Source: Elusimicrobiota bacterium (GTDB lineage Bacteria > Elusimicrobiota > Elusimicrobia > JACQPE01). From it: a stretch of 64,000 nucleotides of DNA. The stretch spans positions 62,001 through 126,000 of the forward strand of contig JACPAN010000015.1 in NCBI GenBank assembly GCA_016180815.1. The letters run 5' to 3'. Positions 16,687 through 25,700 of this stretch are shown here, piece after piece. The first letter of the stretch is position 1. The number at the start of each line of letters is the position of its first letter. The notes under the pieces are model-generated. The model was given only the letters and a program-made list of their open reading frames with translations, was not told where the DNA came from and did no database searches. The translations under genes and the position numbers were made by a program.

Positions 16687-18090
16687 TTATTGACGACAAT
16701 TATCCCGTTGCTGGGCCACTAAACGAATAGCGGTTTTTTGGCCGGCGCAATCAATAACAGCGCCCCACCAAACAGCCTTGGCCGTGGCTTCATCGCGGCG
16801 GAGCAAGTAATAATGATGGGCTGATCGCACGCTTTGATAAATAACCCCGCTTTTAAATCCAACGATCCCCAAAGCCCATGTAGCGATCACCGCCATACAC
16901 GCTTGACCCCAGAGAAACCAAAGAAATACATGAAGGCCGTTTTCCATGTAGGGCCGCCGAGCTTGTTCAAAGAAAGTACGGGGCTTTTGAGTTAGGTCAG
17001 GAACGCTCAGCCGGGCCTGTTTTTCTTGATATTTTTTCATCACCCTATCTACAAAAACCCGGTAGTCCTCTTCTTCGTCTTTTTTAATCTGCGATTGGAG
17101 CGCCGCTGTTTTTTGCGTTAAATCAGCAGCGGCCGGTTCTTCATGAGCGCTGTGGCCGCTGCCGATTTCTTCTCCGGCCCGTGGCTCTTGCGGGGAATTC
17201 TCTTTCCCCGGCTCCGGCCCTACTGCCTCCGGCGACCAAGTTCTGTTCTGCGAGCCAAAACAATAGCTCCCCCCTTGAGCATCCCAAAGCAACCATTTAC
17301 CGTTTTCAATAAGGTCCAAGGTCGTGAAATAAAAAAAGGGCACATCTGGGAAAGGGCCTTCAAGTCCATCCATTAAGAAGCCCCTCAAAGAATTAACCAG
17401 GTTCTGATCCTTGCAGATATACCAGGCAGCCTTGACCCCGCGCCAATGCGTGAGTTCTCTAAAGGCTTCTTTGAGTTTTTCTTTGTTCTTTAAGGTTAAT
17501 TCGACTTCAATGGCTACCTGAAAACCCTCATCTTCCTTGGAACGCTTGAATCGGATCAATCCGTCAGGGACTTTCTTGTCCTTGGGGAATTGTTCCCAAA
17601 TCATGCTTTCCGGCATATAGTCCGTAATCAATGAATTTTTGGACAGTATTAAGCGGACCCTCGAACAGGAAATGCTGTGATTAAAGACGACGGATTTGTA
17701 TTGGCTTGGGTCAAAGCGGGAACGGACCCTTAGTTTTCCATGGCCTTCCAAAAGCTTGTATCCGGCCGGCGTAAAACAATACGCTTGTTTGGGCTTGCCG
17801 TAACTGTCGAAGGCGCGGAGAATGCCCTCGTCTTTAAGCTGGGCCAAAACCTTATAGGCATGGCTTTCATTGGAATAAATCAGCTTGGCTTCATGAATGG
17901 TTAAAAAGTCATGTTCCGCCATCACCCCCATTAAATCCAGCATCTTGGGGGTTATGGTTAATCGTTCCTTTTCCTTGCCCAGCTTTAAATCGTTGTTTTC
18001 TTTTAATCCGCCGTCCTCCTGAATCCCATTTCCTGAAGATTCCCTTTCTTTTGCTTTTCCCATTTCAATCATCTCTTCCTCAACCCCCAT
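16687..18090 (-). CDS. Replication-relaxation-like protein with winged helix and nuclease-like core
   Basis: A mobile-element protein. Residues about 45-115 form a winged helix (LTITPKMLDLMGVMAEHDFL... VLAQLKDEGILRAF). Residues about 130-250 resemble the replication-relaxation/PD-(D/E)xK-like domain, with PDG at 175-177 and EVEL (E195, E197) in the expected order. A Glu/Pro-rich linker leads to a hydrophobic segment around residues 385-410, so the C-terminus may be membrane-bound. Family members are linked to plasmid replication or mobilisation; this assignment is by resemblance. An alternative start is the ATG six codons in. It borders the nested palindrome locus directly upstream. Confidence 0.6.
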   Translation of the reverse strand: MGVEEEMIEMGKAKERESSGNGIQEDGGLKENNDLKLGKEKERLTITPKMLDLMGVMAEHDFLTIHEAKLIYSNESHAYKVLAQLKDEGILRAFDSYGKPKQAYCFTPAGYKLLEGHGKLRVRSRFDPSQYKSVVFNHSISCSRVRLILSKNSLITDYMPESMIWEQFPKDKKVPDGLIRFKRSKEDEGFQVAIEVELTLKNKEKLKEAFRELTHWRGVKAAWYICKDQNLVNSLRGFLMDGLEGPFPDVPFFYFTTLDLIENGKWLLWDAQGGSYCFGSQNRTWSPEAVGPEPGKENSPQEPRAGEEIGSGHSAHEEPAAADLTQKTAALQSQIKKDEEEDYRVFVDRVMKKYQEKQARLSVPDLTQKPRTFFEQARRPYMENGLHVFLWFLWGQACMAVIATWALGIVGFKSGVIYQSVRSAHHYYLLRRDEATAKAVWWGAVIDCAGQKTAIRLVAQQRDNCRQ

Positions 18091-18110
18091 TCCTTAAACC
18101 TCAAAAACCC

Positions 18111-18269
18111 TGCCCCGCCCCCTGCCATGTTGGGCTTTTCGCCGATAGCACCAGGTCACAACACCATTGCACAGACCTGGTGGGTGGAGGGTGGTCAGTC
18201 TTCGCGCCAGCGAAGACTGACCACCCTCCACCGCGAAAAGACCGGCTTTAGATGGCAGGGGGCGGGGCA
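18111..18269. repeat. Nested palindrome locus
   Basis: Several perfect inverted repeats are nested. An 18-bp outer arm (18111-18128 with 18252-18269) encloses an 8-bp arm (18135-18142 with 18233-18240), an 8-bp hairpin (18149-18156 with 18175-18182) and a 23-bp arm with a 4-nt loop (18183-18205 with 18210-18232). A further 9-bp arm (18161-18169) pairs outside, with 18303-18311. Nothing protein-like is convincing here. The position upstream of a replication-relaxation-like gene suggests an origin of replication or transfer, or a structured RNA. Confidence 0.85.
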
Positions 18270-18300
18270 ATAACACAATAAAACGAACAATTTGAATGAC

Positions 18301-18507
18301 GCCAATGGTGTAAACCGCAGCAAGGGGGTACCGAGCAGTCTGCTGCCCTGGTTTGCAGGTTCTACGCCAATAGGATAAGTGGTACAAACCAGTGGTGGAA
18401 AAAACCGGACCTAATTCTAAGGTGGTCCTCTTGTTATAAAATGAAATGCGCTTGTGTTGATGCTTCGACATAAGTGTATAGTCGCCGGTTGCCGCCGGCG
18501 ATTTTTT
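18301..18507 (+). ncRNA. Possible structured RNA or origin segment ending in a terminator
   Basis: This stretch continues the palindrome locus. It contains an 8-bp hairpin CTGGTTTG/CAAACCAG (18348-18355 with 18385-18392), a small AGCAG/CTGCT hairpin, and ends in a strong + strand terminator. No + strand gene precedes the terminator, so it may close a non-coding transcript starting within or before the palindromes. No known RNA family recognised. It could instead be purely a DNA structure. Confidence 0.35.
18482..18507 (+). terminator. Rho-independent terminator, + strand
   Basis: Perfect 7-bp stem TCGCCGG/CCGGCGA with a 6-nt loop followed by six T. The orientation is + strand, although the flanking genes are all on the minus strand. 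Confidence 0.7.
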
Positions 18508-18522
18508 ATTTAATTTGAATGC

Positions 18523-19266
18523 TCAGCCCGCCCCCTTATTTTTTGCAATTTTGTCTCCCATGCCTTCTTGGGCAATATTAAGAATCAGCGGGCTGTCGGC
18601 GGGGTCGCCCGTCTCATCAATGATATCTTGACTTTTGGTTCTTGGCGGTTTCTGAGCGATCTTGTCTAACCCCGCTGACGCGACCCACTGGGCAAGCTCT
18701 TTGACCTTGCTGGATAGATGCCGGCGCAACAGCTTTTCCGCGGCTTTTGAACCCTTCTTATCCAATCTTTTTTCCGCTTGCCACAAGACATCCCCTTCCA
18801 GACGCAACAAATAATCAATTATTTTTTTAAACAAATAATCCTTCAGTGTGTGGCCATCATTAAAAAAAACCGGAAATTCCCACACGTCCTTAGCCTCAAA
18901 GGTTCCATTTAAAATCAAGCGGTAGTATTCAGGAGGAAAGTTCTGCAGGATCGTGGCTATATTTCTAAAGGGAACGCGGTTTTTTTCATGCAACGTCAAA
19001 ACGACGGCCAGGCGCTCCGTATGTTCGGGGTGCAGGTAATAAGACTTGTGTCCGCCTTTATGAACCGGCGGCGGAAGAAGCCTGTAGCCAGGCGAGCTGT
19101 AGAGCTGCAATGCGCGACGAGTGATCTTAAAGGGATAACGCCGGCGAAAAAGATGGATGAACTCATGATATTCCAAGAGGGCCTTGATGGGCTTTCCTGC
19201 GCTTGCCGACAAAATAGACCGGGCTGTTTTTATTGGTCGCGCAGAAAGATCGCCTTCAATGTGCAT
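18523..19266 (-). CDS. MerR-like winged-helix regulator
   Basis: Predicted DNA-binding protein. The segment KITRRALQLYSSPGYRLL and the following HKSYYLHPEHTERLAVVLTL resemble the MerR-type winged helix-turn-helix and its wing, then the aromatic/leucine-rich RNIATILQNFPPEYYRLIL. The C-terminal half is helical and charged, without a known effector domain. ATG at 19266 is preferred over a TTG six codons upstream (at 19284), because a perfect dyad at 19277-19297 would otherwise lie in the coding region. Probably regulates element functions; target unknown. Confidence 0.55.
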   Translation of the reverse strand: MHIEGDLSARPIKTARSILSASAGKPIKALLEYHEFIHLFRRRYPFKITRRALQLYSSPGYRLLPPPVHKGGHKSYYLHPEHTERLAVVLTLHEKNRVPFRNIATILQNFPPEYYRLILNGTFEAKDVWEFPVFFNDGHTLKDYLFKKIIDYLLRLEGDVLWQAEKRLDKKGSKAAEKLLRRHLSSKVKELAQWVASAGLDKIAQKPPRTKSQDIIDETGDPADSPLILNIAQEGMGDKIAKNKGAG

Positions 19267-19276
19267 ATGCTTAGCA

Positions 19277-19297
19277 TTATGCAAATAGGTTGCATAA
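19277..19297. promoter_or_regulatory. Dyad operator upstream of the MerR-like gene
   Basis: Perfect 7-bp inverted repeat TTATGCA/TGCATAA separated by 7 nt, just before the predicted start codon. Position suggests autoregulation by the MerR-like protein. Confidence 0.45.
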
Positions 19298-19327
19298 AAA
19301 TCAACTCAACCTCTCATTAAGACCTCT

Positions 19328-19354
19328 GAACCAGTCACAAGCTGTGACCGGTTC
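19328..19354. terminator. Long hairpin between winged-helix and MerR-like genes
   Basis: A 12-bp stem with one mismatch (GAACC-GTCACA paired with TGTGAC-GGTTC) and a 3-nt loop. It follows the stop of the 19375-20256 gene on the minus strand. There is no T-run, so it may be a processing or stability hairpin rather than a true terminator. Confidence 0.4.
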
Positions 19355-19374
19355 AAAATGAAGCCTACAAATCC

Positions 19375-20256
19375 CTAGTTCAATAACGCGCTTTCTTTAT
19401 CTAATGAGTCCAAGCTCTCCCTTGAGACGCGGGGTATGCCGTAAAAAGTGAATCTTCGGGGCTGCCGATCTACTTCAATGCAAAAGCGTGCCCGGCCAAG
19501 CAGTTTTCTTAGCTTATGAACTGTTCGCGAAACGGCTTGGTCGCTAATATCAGATTTATGCGCCCAGAGCTTGGCCTTAAGATCAGCCATGGAAAACTCG
19601 ACTCCTTCATGCTCCATAAAAAACTTAAGAATCTCAAAGAGAGTGTTGCTTAACCGGCCTCGTAGAACGCCACGAACGAAAAAAATCTGGCTTTTTAGAT
19701 CAAGGCATATAATTCCCGTCTCTAATTGATCAGGATCGGCATTATTATTTTTTAGTTTAGGAAGAATCTTTTTAAAGGACTCGTTTGCTTCTACATAGAA
19801 CACAAGATAATCAATAATGGGTTTTTGGCGTGCATTTTTTTCTTTTGTTCCGGCCCATCGCCCCTCTTCTATATTGGCCAATCTTAAAAGAACTGCAACC
19901 AGCCGGACCCAACGCGTGAATGTTTCGAAGTTTATAAGCGTTCCGGCATCTCTCGTTTCAAAAAAAAGCATTGCTGCTGCTAGATAGACCAAGGGGGCTC
20001 TACAGTAAAGATGATGGGCCGTAAACAAAAATTCTCGCTCGCCCGGCGTTAATCCCTCAATAAGATCGTGAGATGAGTGGGCCTTCTTCATCATGCGGAA
20101 TATCTTTCGGACCAGCAGAATATCTCCAGGTAGTCCAGGGGAGTGATATTGCCATAAATTCTTGAGCAACGAACCCAGGATGAATGGTTGTCTCTTCATA
20201 TATTTAAACCGTATGGCGATTACAGCCGATGGCAATGAAGTACGACTGGCGCCCAC
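19375..20256 (-). CDS. Protein with C-terminal OmpR/PhoB-type winged helix
   Basis: The C-terminal 100 residues form a Trans_reg_C winged helix: LSNTLFEILKFFMEHEGVEFSMADLKAKLW, then AVSRTVHKLRKLLG and a wing ending RRFTFYGI. The N-terminal 170 residues are helical with no receiver or cyclic-nucleotide domain that I recognise. The gene follows the cyclase-like gene without a gap (the stop codon and the SD-like GAGGA abut its GTG). An ATG at 20199 is an alternative start. The tight linkage suggests that the two act together, perhaps signal producer and transcriptional output. Confidence 0.6.
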   Translation of the reverse strand: MGASRTSLPSAVIAIRFKYMKRQPFILGSLLKNLWQYHSPGLPGDILLVRKIFRMMKKAHSSHDLIEGLTPGEREFLFTAHHLYCRAPLVYLAAAMLFFETRDAGTLINFETFTRWVRLVAVLLRLANIEEGRWAGTKEKNARQKPIIDYLVFYVEANESFKKILPKLKNNNADPDQLETGIICLDLKSQIFFVRGVLRGRLSNTLFEILKFFMEHEGVEFSMADLKAKLWAHKSDISDQAVSRTVHKLRKLLGRARFCIEVDRQPRRFTFYGIPRVSRESLDSLDKESALLN

Positions 20257-20260
20257 TCCT

Positions 20261-21583
20261 CTATAACCGCGTGTGTGCTTTCCAGCCCCATTTTTTCACA
20301 TCTAGATTGGACTGTTCAATAATCTGATCATATAGAGTGCTGACGGCGTTTTCAGATACCAAATTTTTGGGGTCGGTCCTCACTGTTGCACAAATATCTT
20401 TATCATAAACAAAGGGGCTTGGCGGCAGAGTTCTTCCGGGGGCCAGCTTTCGTTTGTAACCCGCGACATTGACTACCCATAGCATCACATTAATATCAAC
20501 GGGTTCTGCTACCCGTAGGCATTCATCAAAATATCTTTTTGCGAAGTCCATGGCTTGAAGGAGAGGCCTTCTTGTGGCTTCAGGGTAGAATGCACCCTGC
20601 CAATCTGGCATGTTCCTCCAACTTGCATCAGCAAAAGCGAAGCCACCATGAGAGTAGAATTTTAAAAATTGAACTTTTTGAGACTCACGTTTTTCCGCGA
20701 CAAAGAGGGTGAGTCGCTTACAACGGAAATCTTCGTCCTTAAAGACCTTGCTGCCAATAGGCAATGTAAGAAAATTTTCCATAATCCATGACTTGTGTTC
20801 ACGGAGTCTAAACAAGTCTCCCAGTGGCATCGGGTGGGCGACAAAAGCAACGTGCATCCCCGATTCCTCGGCAAATGGCCACACAGGATCGAATTGTGTA
20901 AAGAAGGTGCGCCGCGGCCGCTCTGTTAGTGGAGGATTGACCGATTCCACAAGTCTCTTGAGAATTGTCCCGCCTGGTGTTGGAGATAGAGGAGAAACAA
21001 AGCTACCGTCTCTATCGGGAATATAAAGGTATATTTCTTGCGTTTCTAAAAGCCTCCCTACGTGCCTATACTGATCCCGCGCCTCTTTGGCAAGCGCCGA
21101 ATATACGTCGCCAGGAAGGAGAAGGGCCGAGCCCGTCGAATGGTTCCGCGCCTCTTCTTCTAATCTGGCAGCCAAAACTGCTCCTGGATTACTAAATTGA
21201 TCTACGTGCTGTGAAAAAAATCTTACCGGGGAGGATGCGGCACCGATGCGGAAGTGCTTATCGGGGATCTCCTTGCGAAGCCGATTCAGAATCATCCTGG
21301 ACATTTCTTCACCGGATTGAATGAGGTGATCTTCGTCACCCTGCGTGCCGAGAAAGGCCATGGCTCCATCCCCTTGCCATGATCCCAAAATTCCACTCCT
21401 GGCGACAACTTCTTCATTGACGATTTTTGCGTATTTGCTTTGAAGGCTACGCATAGCCGCTGGGCTCGTATTTCTCAAAGTATGTTCACTGTTGAGCATG
21501 TCAATTCGCATGCAAAATATCTGCCCGTATTGGCCGTCAGGAATTCCAAAATCTGACTTGGTGGGATTCATCGCAAACCACAT
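20261..21583 (-). CDS. Class III nucleotide cyclase-like protein with unknown C-terminal domain
   Basis: Residues about 18-205 resemble the class III cyclase homology domain. Present are metal-type aspartates D28 (in CMRIDML) and D72 (in WQGDGAMAF), the FRIGAASSPV strand, and R140 in AVLAARLEEE at the transition-state arginine position. The usual purine-specifying Lys and Asp and the transition-state Asn appear replaced (S68, G134, V136 by my alignment). Either substrate choice is altered or activity is lost. Residues 210-440 are an unrecognised domain with aromatic-rich strands. No membrane segment. Base composition is less GC-rich than the host genes around the element. Confidence 0.6.
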   Translation of the reverse strand: MWFAMNPTKSDFGIPDGQYGQIFCMRIDMLNSEHTLRNTSPAAMRSLQSKYAKIVNEEVVARSGILGSWQGDGAMAFLGTQGDEDHLIQSGEEMSRMILNRLRKEIPDKHFRIGAASSPVRFFSQHVDQFSNPGAVLAARLEEEARNHSTGSALLLPGDVYSALAKEARDQYRHVGRLLETQEIYLYIPDRDGSFVSPLSPTPGGTILKRLVESVNPPLTERPRRTFFTQFDPVWPFAEESGMHVAFVAHPMPLGDLFRLREHKSWIMENFLTLPIGSKVFKDEDFRCKRLTLFVAEKRESQKVQFLKFYSHGGFAFADASWRNMPDWQGAFYPEATRRPLLQAMDFAKRYFDECLRVAEPVDINVMLWVVNVAGYKRKLAPGRTLPPSPFVYDKDICATVRTDPKNLVSENAVSTLYDQIIEQSNLDVKKWGWKAHTRL

Positions 21584-21717
21584 CCCCGTAACATCCCAAC
21601 TATCACCTGATAGATGCCCTGCGCTTGGTCTTCACTATAACCTAGGTCCGTAATAGTCAATAATAGTCTAAACGGTATTGAAAAATTTTTAAGTCGAAAT
21701 TCACGTCGCACGATACA

Positions 21718-22713
21718 TCACCATCGCGCTGCCAGGCTCACCCGATGCGTATCCCCCAAGAGTCCAAAGGGTTTGAAAGCATAGTCAATTTGAGCCCCCA
21801 TCAAACGGAAACCGACGCCTCCTGAGATTCCGTCGAGTCCGCTGTTGCGGGCCAACGGAGCCTGTTTGCCGAGGGCCGCAATATAGCCGCCGCGCAGGCT
21901 TAAGATCGGCAGGGCCTGATACTCGGTGCCGATATTAACACTGGTTTTATGGTTGATGAGTTGTTGTTTGACGTCCAAGGCTAAGGCGATGCCCATGGGG
22001 AGCCGGTAGCTTAAGCCTCCGGAAAGCGCGAGCGGCAACGGATCGCGCTGCTCGATAAATCGAATCCCTGGGCCTATGTTCTGCAGGGCTAGACCCAGGG
22101 ATATGGGGGAATGGGAACGCGCGGAAATCATCAATCCCAGATCAAAAGCAAAGGTATCGGCTCTATAGCCTGCAATCTCGCTTTGAATAAGCTTGGTATT
22201 TAATCCCGCCTGGATAAAGCCTATTTTTCTGCCATAGCCCAAGGATAAGGATTGATCCTGGGCTTTGATCGATCCTGTTTTTTCTCTGTTTTGTCCCCTT
22301 GCCTCGGAAGCACCTTGAGACAGAACGCTGATAGAGCCCGCGAATGTCCCTATTTTCCCCGGATACCCGAACCCCAGGAAATTGTATTGACTGTCTAAAA
22401 GCCACTGAGAATACATAGCCCCTATCTCAGGCTGATTCATTAAAGCCAATCCCGCCGGGTTCCAGTGCAAAGAGGAAATGTCATTAGCTAAAGCCGTGTA
22501 GGCCCCGCCCATGCCCACGGGCCTGGCTCCCACCGGGATATTCAAAAACTCGGCCCCTGTTTTTTGAGTTGTTTGAGCAAAAAGGGATAAAGCCATGGTC
22601 AAAATCCAGGCTAAAGCAGCCAGCACAGCCCCCAGCCAAACCTTGCTCCTTCGCGCCGGCCGCTCCGGCGGATAAACATGTTTAGTTATAAGAGGACACT
22701 CACCTGACCACAT
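21718..22713 (-). CDS. porV: PorV/PorQ-family outer-membrane protein
   Basis: Predicted outer-membrane barrel of the FadL-like PorV/PorQ group. The hallmark FLNIPVGARPVGMGGAYTALANDISSLHWNPAGLA follows a signal sequence (residues about 22-46). In type IX secretion, PorV shuttles cargo with C-terminal sorting domains to the cell surface. It overlaps the last 14 bp of the giant gene, with an AAAGGA Shine-Dalgarno 7 nt before the ATG, so the pair is translationally coupled. The giant protein ends in a sorting-like domain, supporting a cargo-partner relationship. Confidence 0.85.
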   Translation of the reverse strand: MWSGECPLITKHVYPPERPARRSKVWLGAVLAALAWILTMALSLFAQTTQKTGAEFLNIPVGARPVGMGGAYTALANDISSLHWNPAGLALMNQPEIGAMYSQWLLDSQYNFLGFGYPGKIGTFAGSISVLSQGASEARGQNREKTGSIKAQDQSLSLGYGRKIGFIQAGLNTKLIQSEIAGYRADTFAFDLGLMISARSHSPISLGLALQNIGPGIRFIEQRDPLPLALSGGLSYRLPMGIALALDVKQQLINHKTSVNIGTEYQALPILSLRGGYIAALGKQAPLARNSGLDGISGGVGFRLMGAQIDYAFKPFGLLGDTHRVSLAARW

Positions 22714-25700
22714 AAATTTTTCCTTTGGCTCTCAGAACTTCCGAGCCTTTTTTGGCTTCAACCAGATAGATGATTTGAGGCAGGCCGCTTAGGCTTTCCT
22801 CTTTGACAAGCTCCCCGGATATCGAATAAATCAGGATGCGCGCGGAATCAGCCAGGCCGGTTTCAATGTGAAGGGTGGGTTTGGCTCCGCCTATAGCGGG
22901 ATTGGGATAGGCATAAATTTCTCCCAATTGGAATTTTGGATCAGGTCCCAAGGCTTGCGGAGTGTCAAGAGCGGCCGCTGTTTTAGCGCCGCCTTTTTGT
23001 TTCTCGCCGTCTTGTGTTTGCGCGGGGATTTGACCGGATAAACCGTCGGCTTGAACAAAGAGCGAAGCCCCTTGAATCACGATGTCTTTAGCAAAAAGAT
23101 TGCCGGTAATCGAGCTGTTGCCCGTGGCTTTCACCGAGGAGTTCGGCGCATAAAGAATAACCGCGGCCCGCGATCCTCCCGCAAATTCGTGGGTTCGGTC
23201 GAAATCCGAGAACACGACCAAGTCTGCGGCCCGTCCCGAGGCGTTCATCGATCCTGCGCCGGTGATGACCAGAGGCCCTGTCAGAAAAATGCGCACGGGA
23301 CCGCTGGAAATTAAAGCCGCTTGGGAATCGATGCTCATCCCGGAGAAAAGATAGCTGCCTGCGTCCAACGTCAAGATCGCGCCCTTGCTGACAACAAGCG
23401 CCCCATCCGGGCTCAGGAATTGGCTTGGGATTAAGCCGTTGTCGTTGGTTTGGGCCAAATCAGCTTTGATGGAAGCTAAATCAATGGGAGAGGCATGAAC
23501 GGAATCCGAAGCGATGGTTTGCGTGCCGATAATAACGCTGTTTCCTTTAAGCTCGATGGCCGGGGCCATCACGCTTCCCGTGAGGCGGACATTGCCCGAA
23601 GCGTTGTAGGCGCCGTTGGAGACGATTTTACCCACAATATCCGCCGTTCCCGAGGCGGTGATGGTAGCCGTCCCTGCCGCGATCATGGCCGTCTCCCTTA
23701 AAGGCGTCACGGACAAAGCGAGTGTCCTCGCAGTCTCAAGATTCCCCAGATTATCCCGGCTTCTGTATTTGACGGCATGCTCCCCCTGGGCAGGCAAAGT
23801 AAACGCCGCAGAATAGACCTGAAAAGCGTCGTCATCAACGGCAAATTCCGTTTGCGATACATCGGAGCTCACCCCGTTAACCTTGGGATCGACCGCAGAA
23901 AGAGTAATGAGGGTATTGGGTGTAATCACGGTCCGGCCAAAAGCGCTGAAGGCGCCCTCCCCCAAACTCAACTCAGTGGTGGGCGGGGTGTTATCCACCG
24001 CGATTTGGACGGTCTTTATCGTTTCTTGATTTCCCACCACATCCACGGAAAAGAATTTCACTTCATGAAACCCTTCAGCAGAAATAGCGAATGTGGCGCT
24101 AAATACGGCAAACGATGATTGATCGACGCTGAACTCGGTCCGGGCCACGCCCAAACCGATGCCGTCGCCCACCTCGACTAAATCATCAATAGCGGAAAAC
24201 CCAAGCGATGTGTCCTTGGTGACAAAAACAGGGTTGTCCCCGAATTTGGGCTCTCCGGCAACCAGGCTTGTCCTGGGCGCCAAAAGATCATGAATCACTT
24301 CAAAAACTCCGGACACGGTAATTGTTGAGTTATTTACCCAGTCCTTGGCCTCAACCTCCAAAACCCAAAGACCATCGTCAATAGAAAGAGGGTCGATCAC
24401 TTGTCCTTGATGGACGATAAGTCTGGTTGGACCTCTGGTTGTTCCGGTGTTCTGACGTTGCACCAATTCCAGGCGCAGAATGTCGGGAGCGGGATCGAAA
24501 TTGTCGGAAACAGAAGCGTTGATTGTGATCGAGCCTTGGGAAGCGACAAAGCGTTCCCCTCCTGCCGGGGAAGAAACGGTCACAACAGGAGGGGTCCGGT
24601 CAATCAAAATCTTTTCGGTTTGATCCTCGCCTTGGTTTCTGGATAAATCCTTGCCGGAAATGACGATGGTTTGCTCGCCTTCCAGGGCGTCTTGAGCGGC
24701 CGAGAGTTTAAACGTCCAAGAAAAAGACGGCGGCTCGTTTTTGTCAAAAGCCTGCGAGTTTCCGGCTTTAACCACCGGCTCGCCTAAAAGCCGTTCAGAA
24801 GCGATGAAGCGTATCGTGGCCGTGGACAAGGGACCGGCGACAGATGGTGAAGAAACATCAACAATGCGGATTAAATCAAGCGACAAAAATTCCAGCACTG
24901 GGCTTGCCTGTTCGGTCGTGGCCCGCGAGAGCGTGCTCCTAAACTTGATTTGGCGATGGGTTATATCGGCTGACGATAAAAGATCGATAGGAAAGAAATT
25001 TTGTCCGTCCGAGGTGAACTCGTGTTGAATGGAGCCTTGCGCCAAATTCTGCGTGACCTGGAAATGATTGATTTTGGACAGCTCAGGCAAGCTGATAAAG
25101 GGCGTTTCCACCGTGCCCAGCAATGTGCCCTCTTGGGAGCCGCCGCCTCCGTTGCCTGAAGGGCCGGAGAGTATTCTAAAGCTCCGGACATCCAAACCGA
25201 TGGGCACAGGCTCAAAGGAGCGGGCTTCCAAGCCGAAGCCCGCTCCGCGAAGATCGGGGTCCCCAAACGTCAGTTGCCCCGTAAGAATTTCATTGCCGTT
25301 GACGGACAACCGGACATTGCCCTGGCTAACCGTGACAAGATAATCGAGGAAATCGAACGTTTGCGCCGGAGGCAGGTCGATATCCCTTCTGCCCAACACC
25401 TGTTCCCTGGAATTGTTGAACAAACGCGCCAGCCCGGCGGCTGTGTCGATTTCCAAAACGCCTCCAAATTGATCATCCTGCATAAAAATCAACAGCCTGG
25501 AATCCGATGTTTTGAGCGCGGCGCGCAGCTCCAAGCGATATTCCTGCGAGGCGCTTAATTCCTGCATAAACAAATAGTTAATATCCCCGTCATCCGGGGA
25601 GGAAAGCTTTAAGAACGATTGCATGGTCGCGCCTTCAGTCACTATTTGTTCGCTGGGAGGCTGGGTAAAGAATCGATTGATTCTTTTTTGAACGAAGGGG

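Noticed and set aside
18094-18471. Minus-strand reading frame of 125 codons across the palindromes
   Set aside because: The coding signal would cover perfect inverted repeats; the translation is Arg-rich without any domain-like pattern.
19375-21583. A complete Pycsar-type defence system
   Set aside because: No effector with a cyclic-nucleotide-binding domain, TIR or membrane effector is adjacent, and key cyclase residues seem altered.
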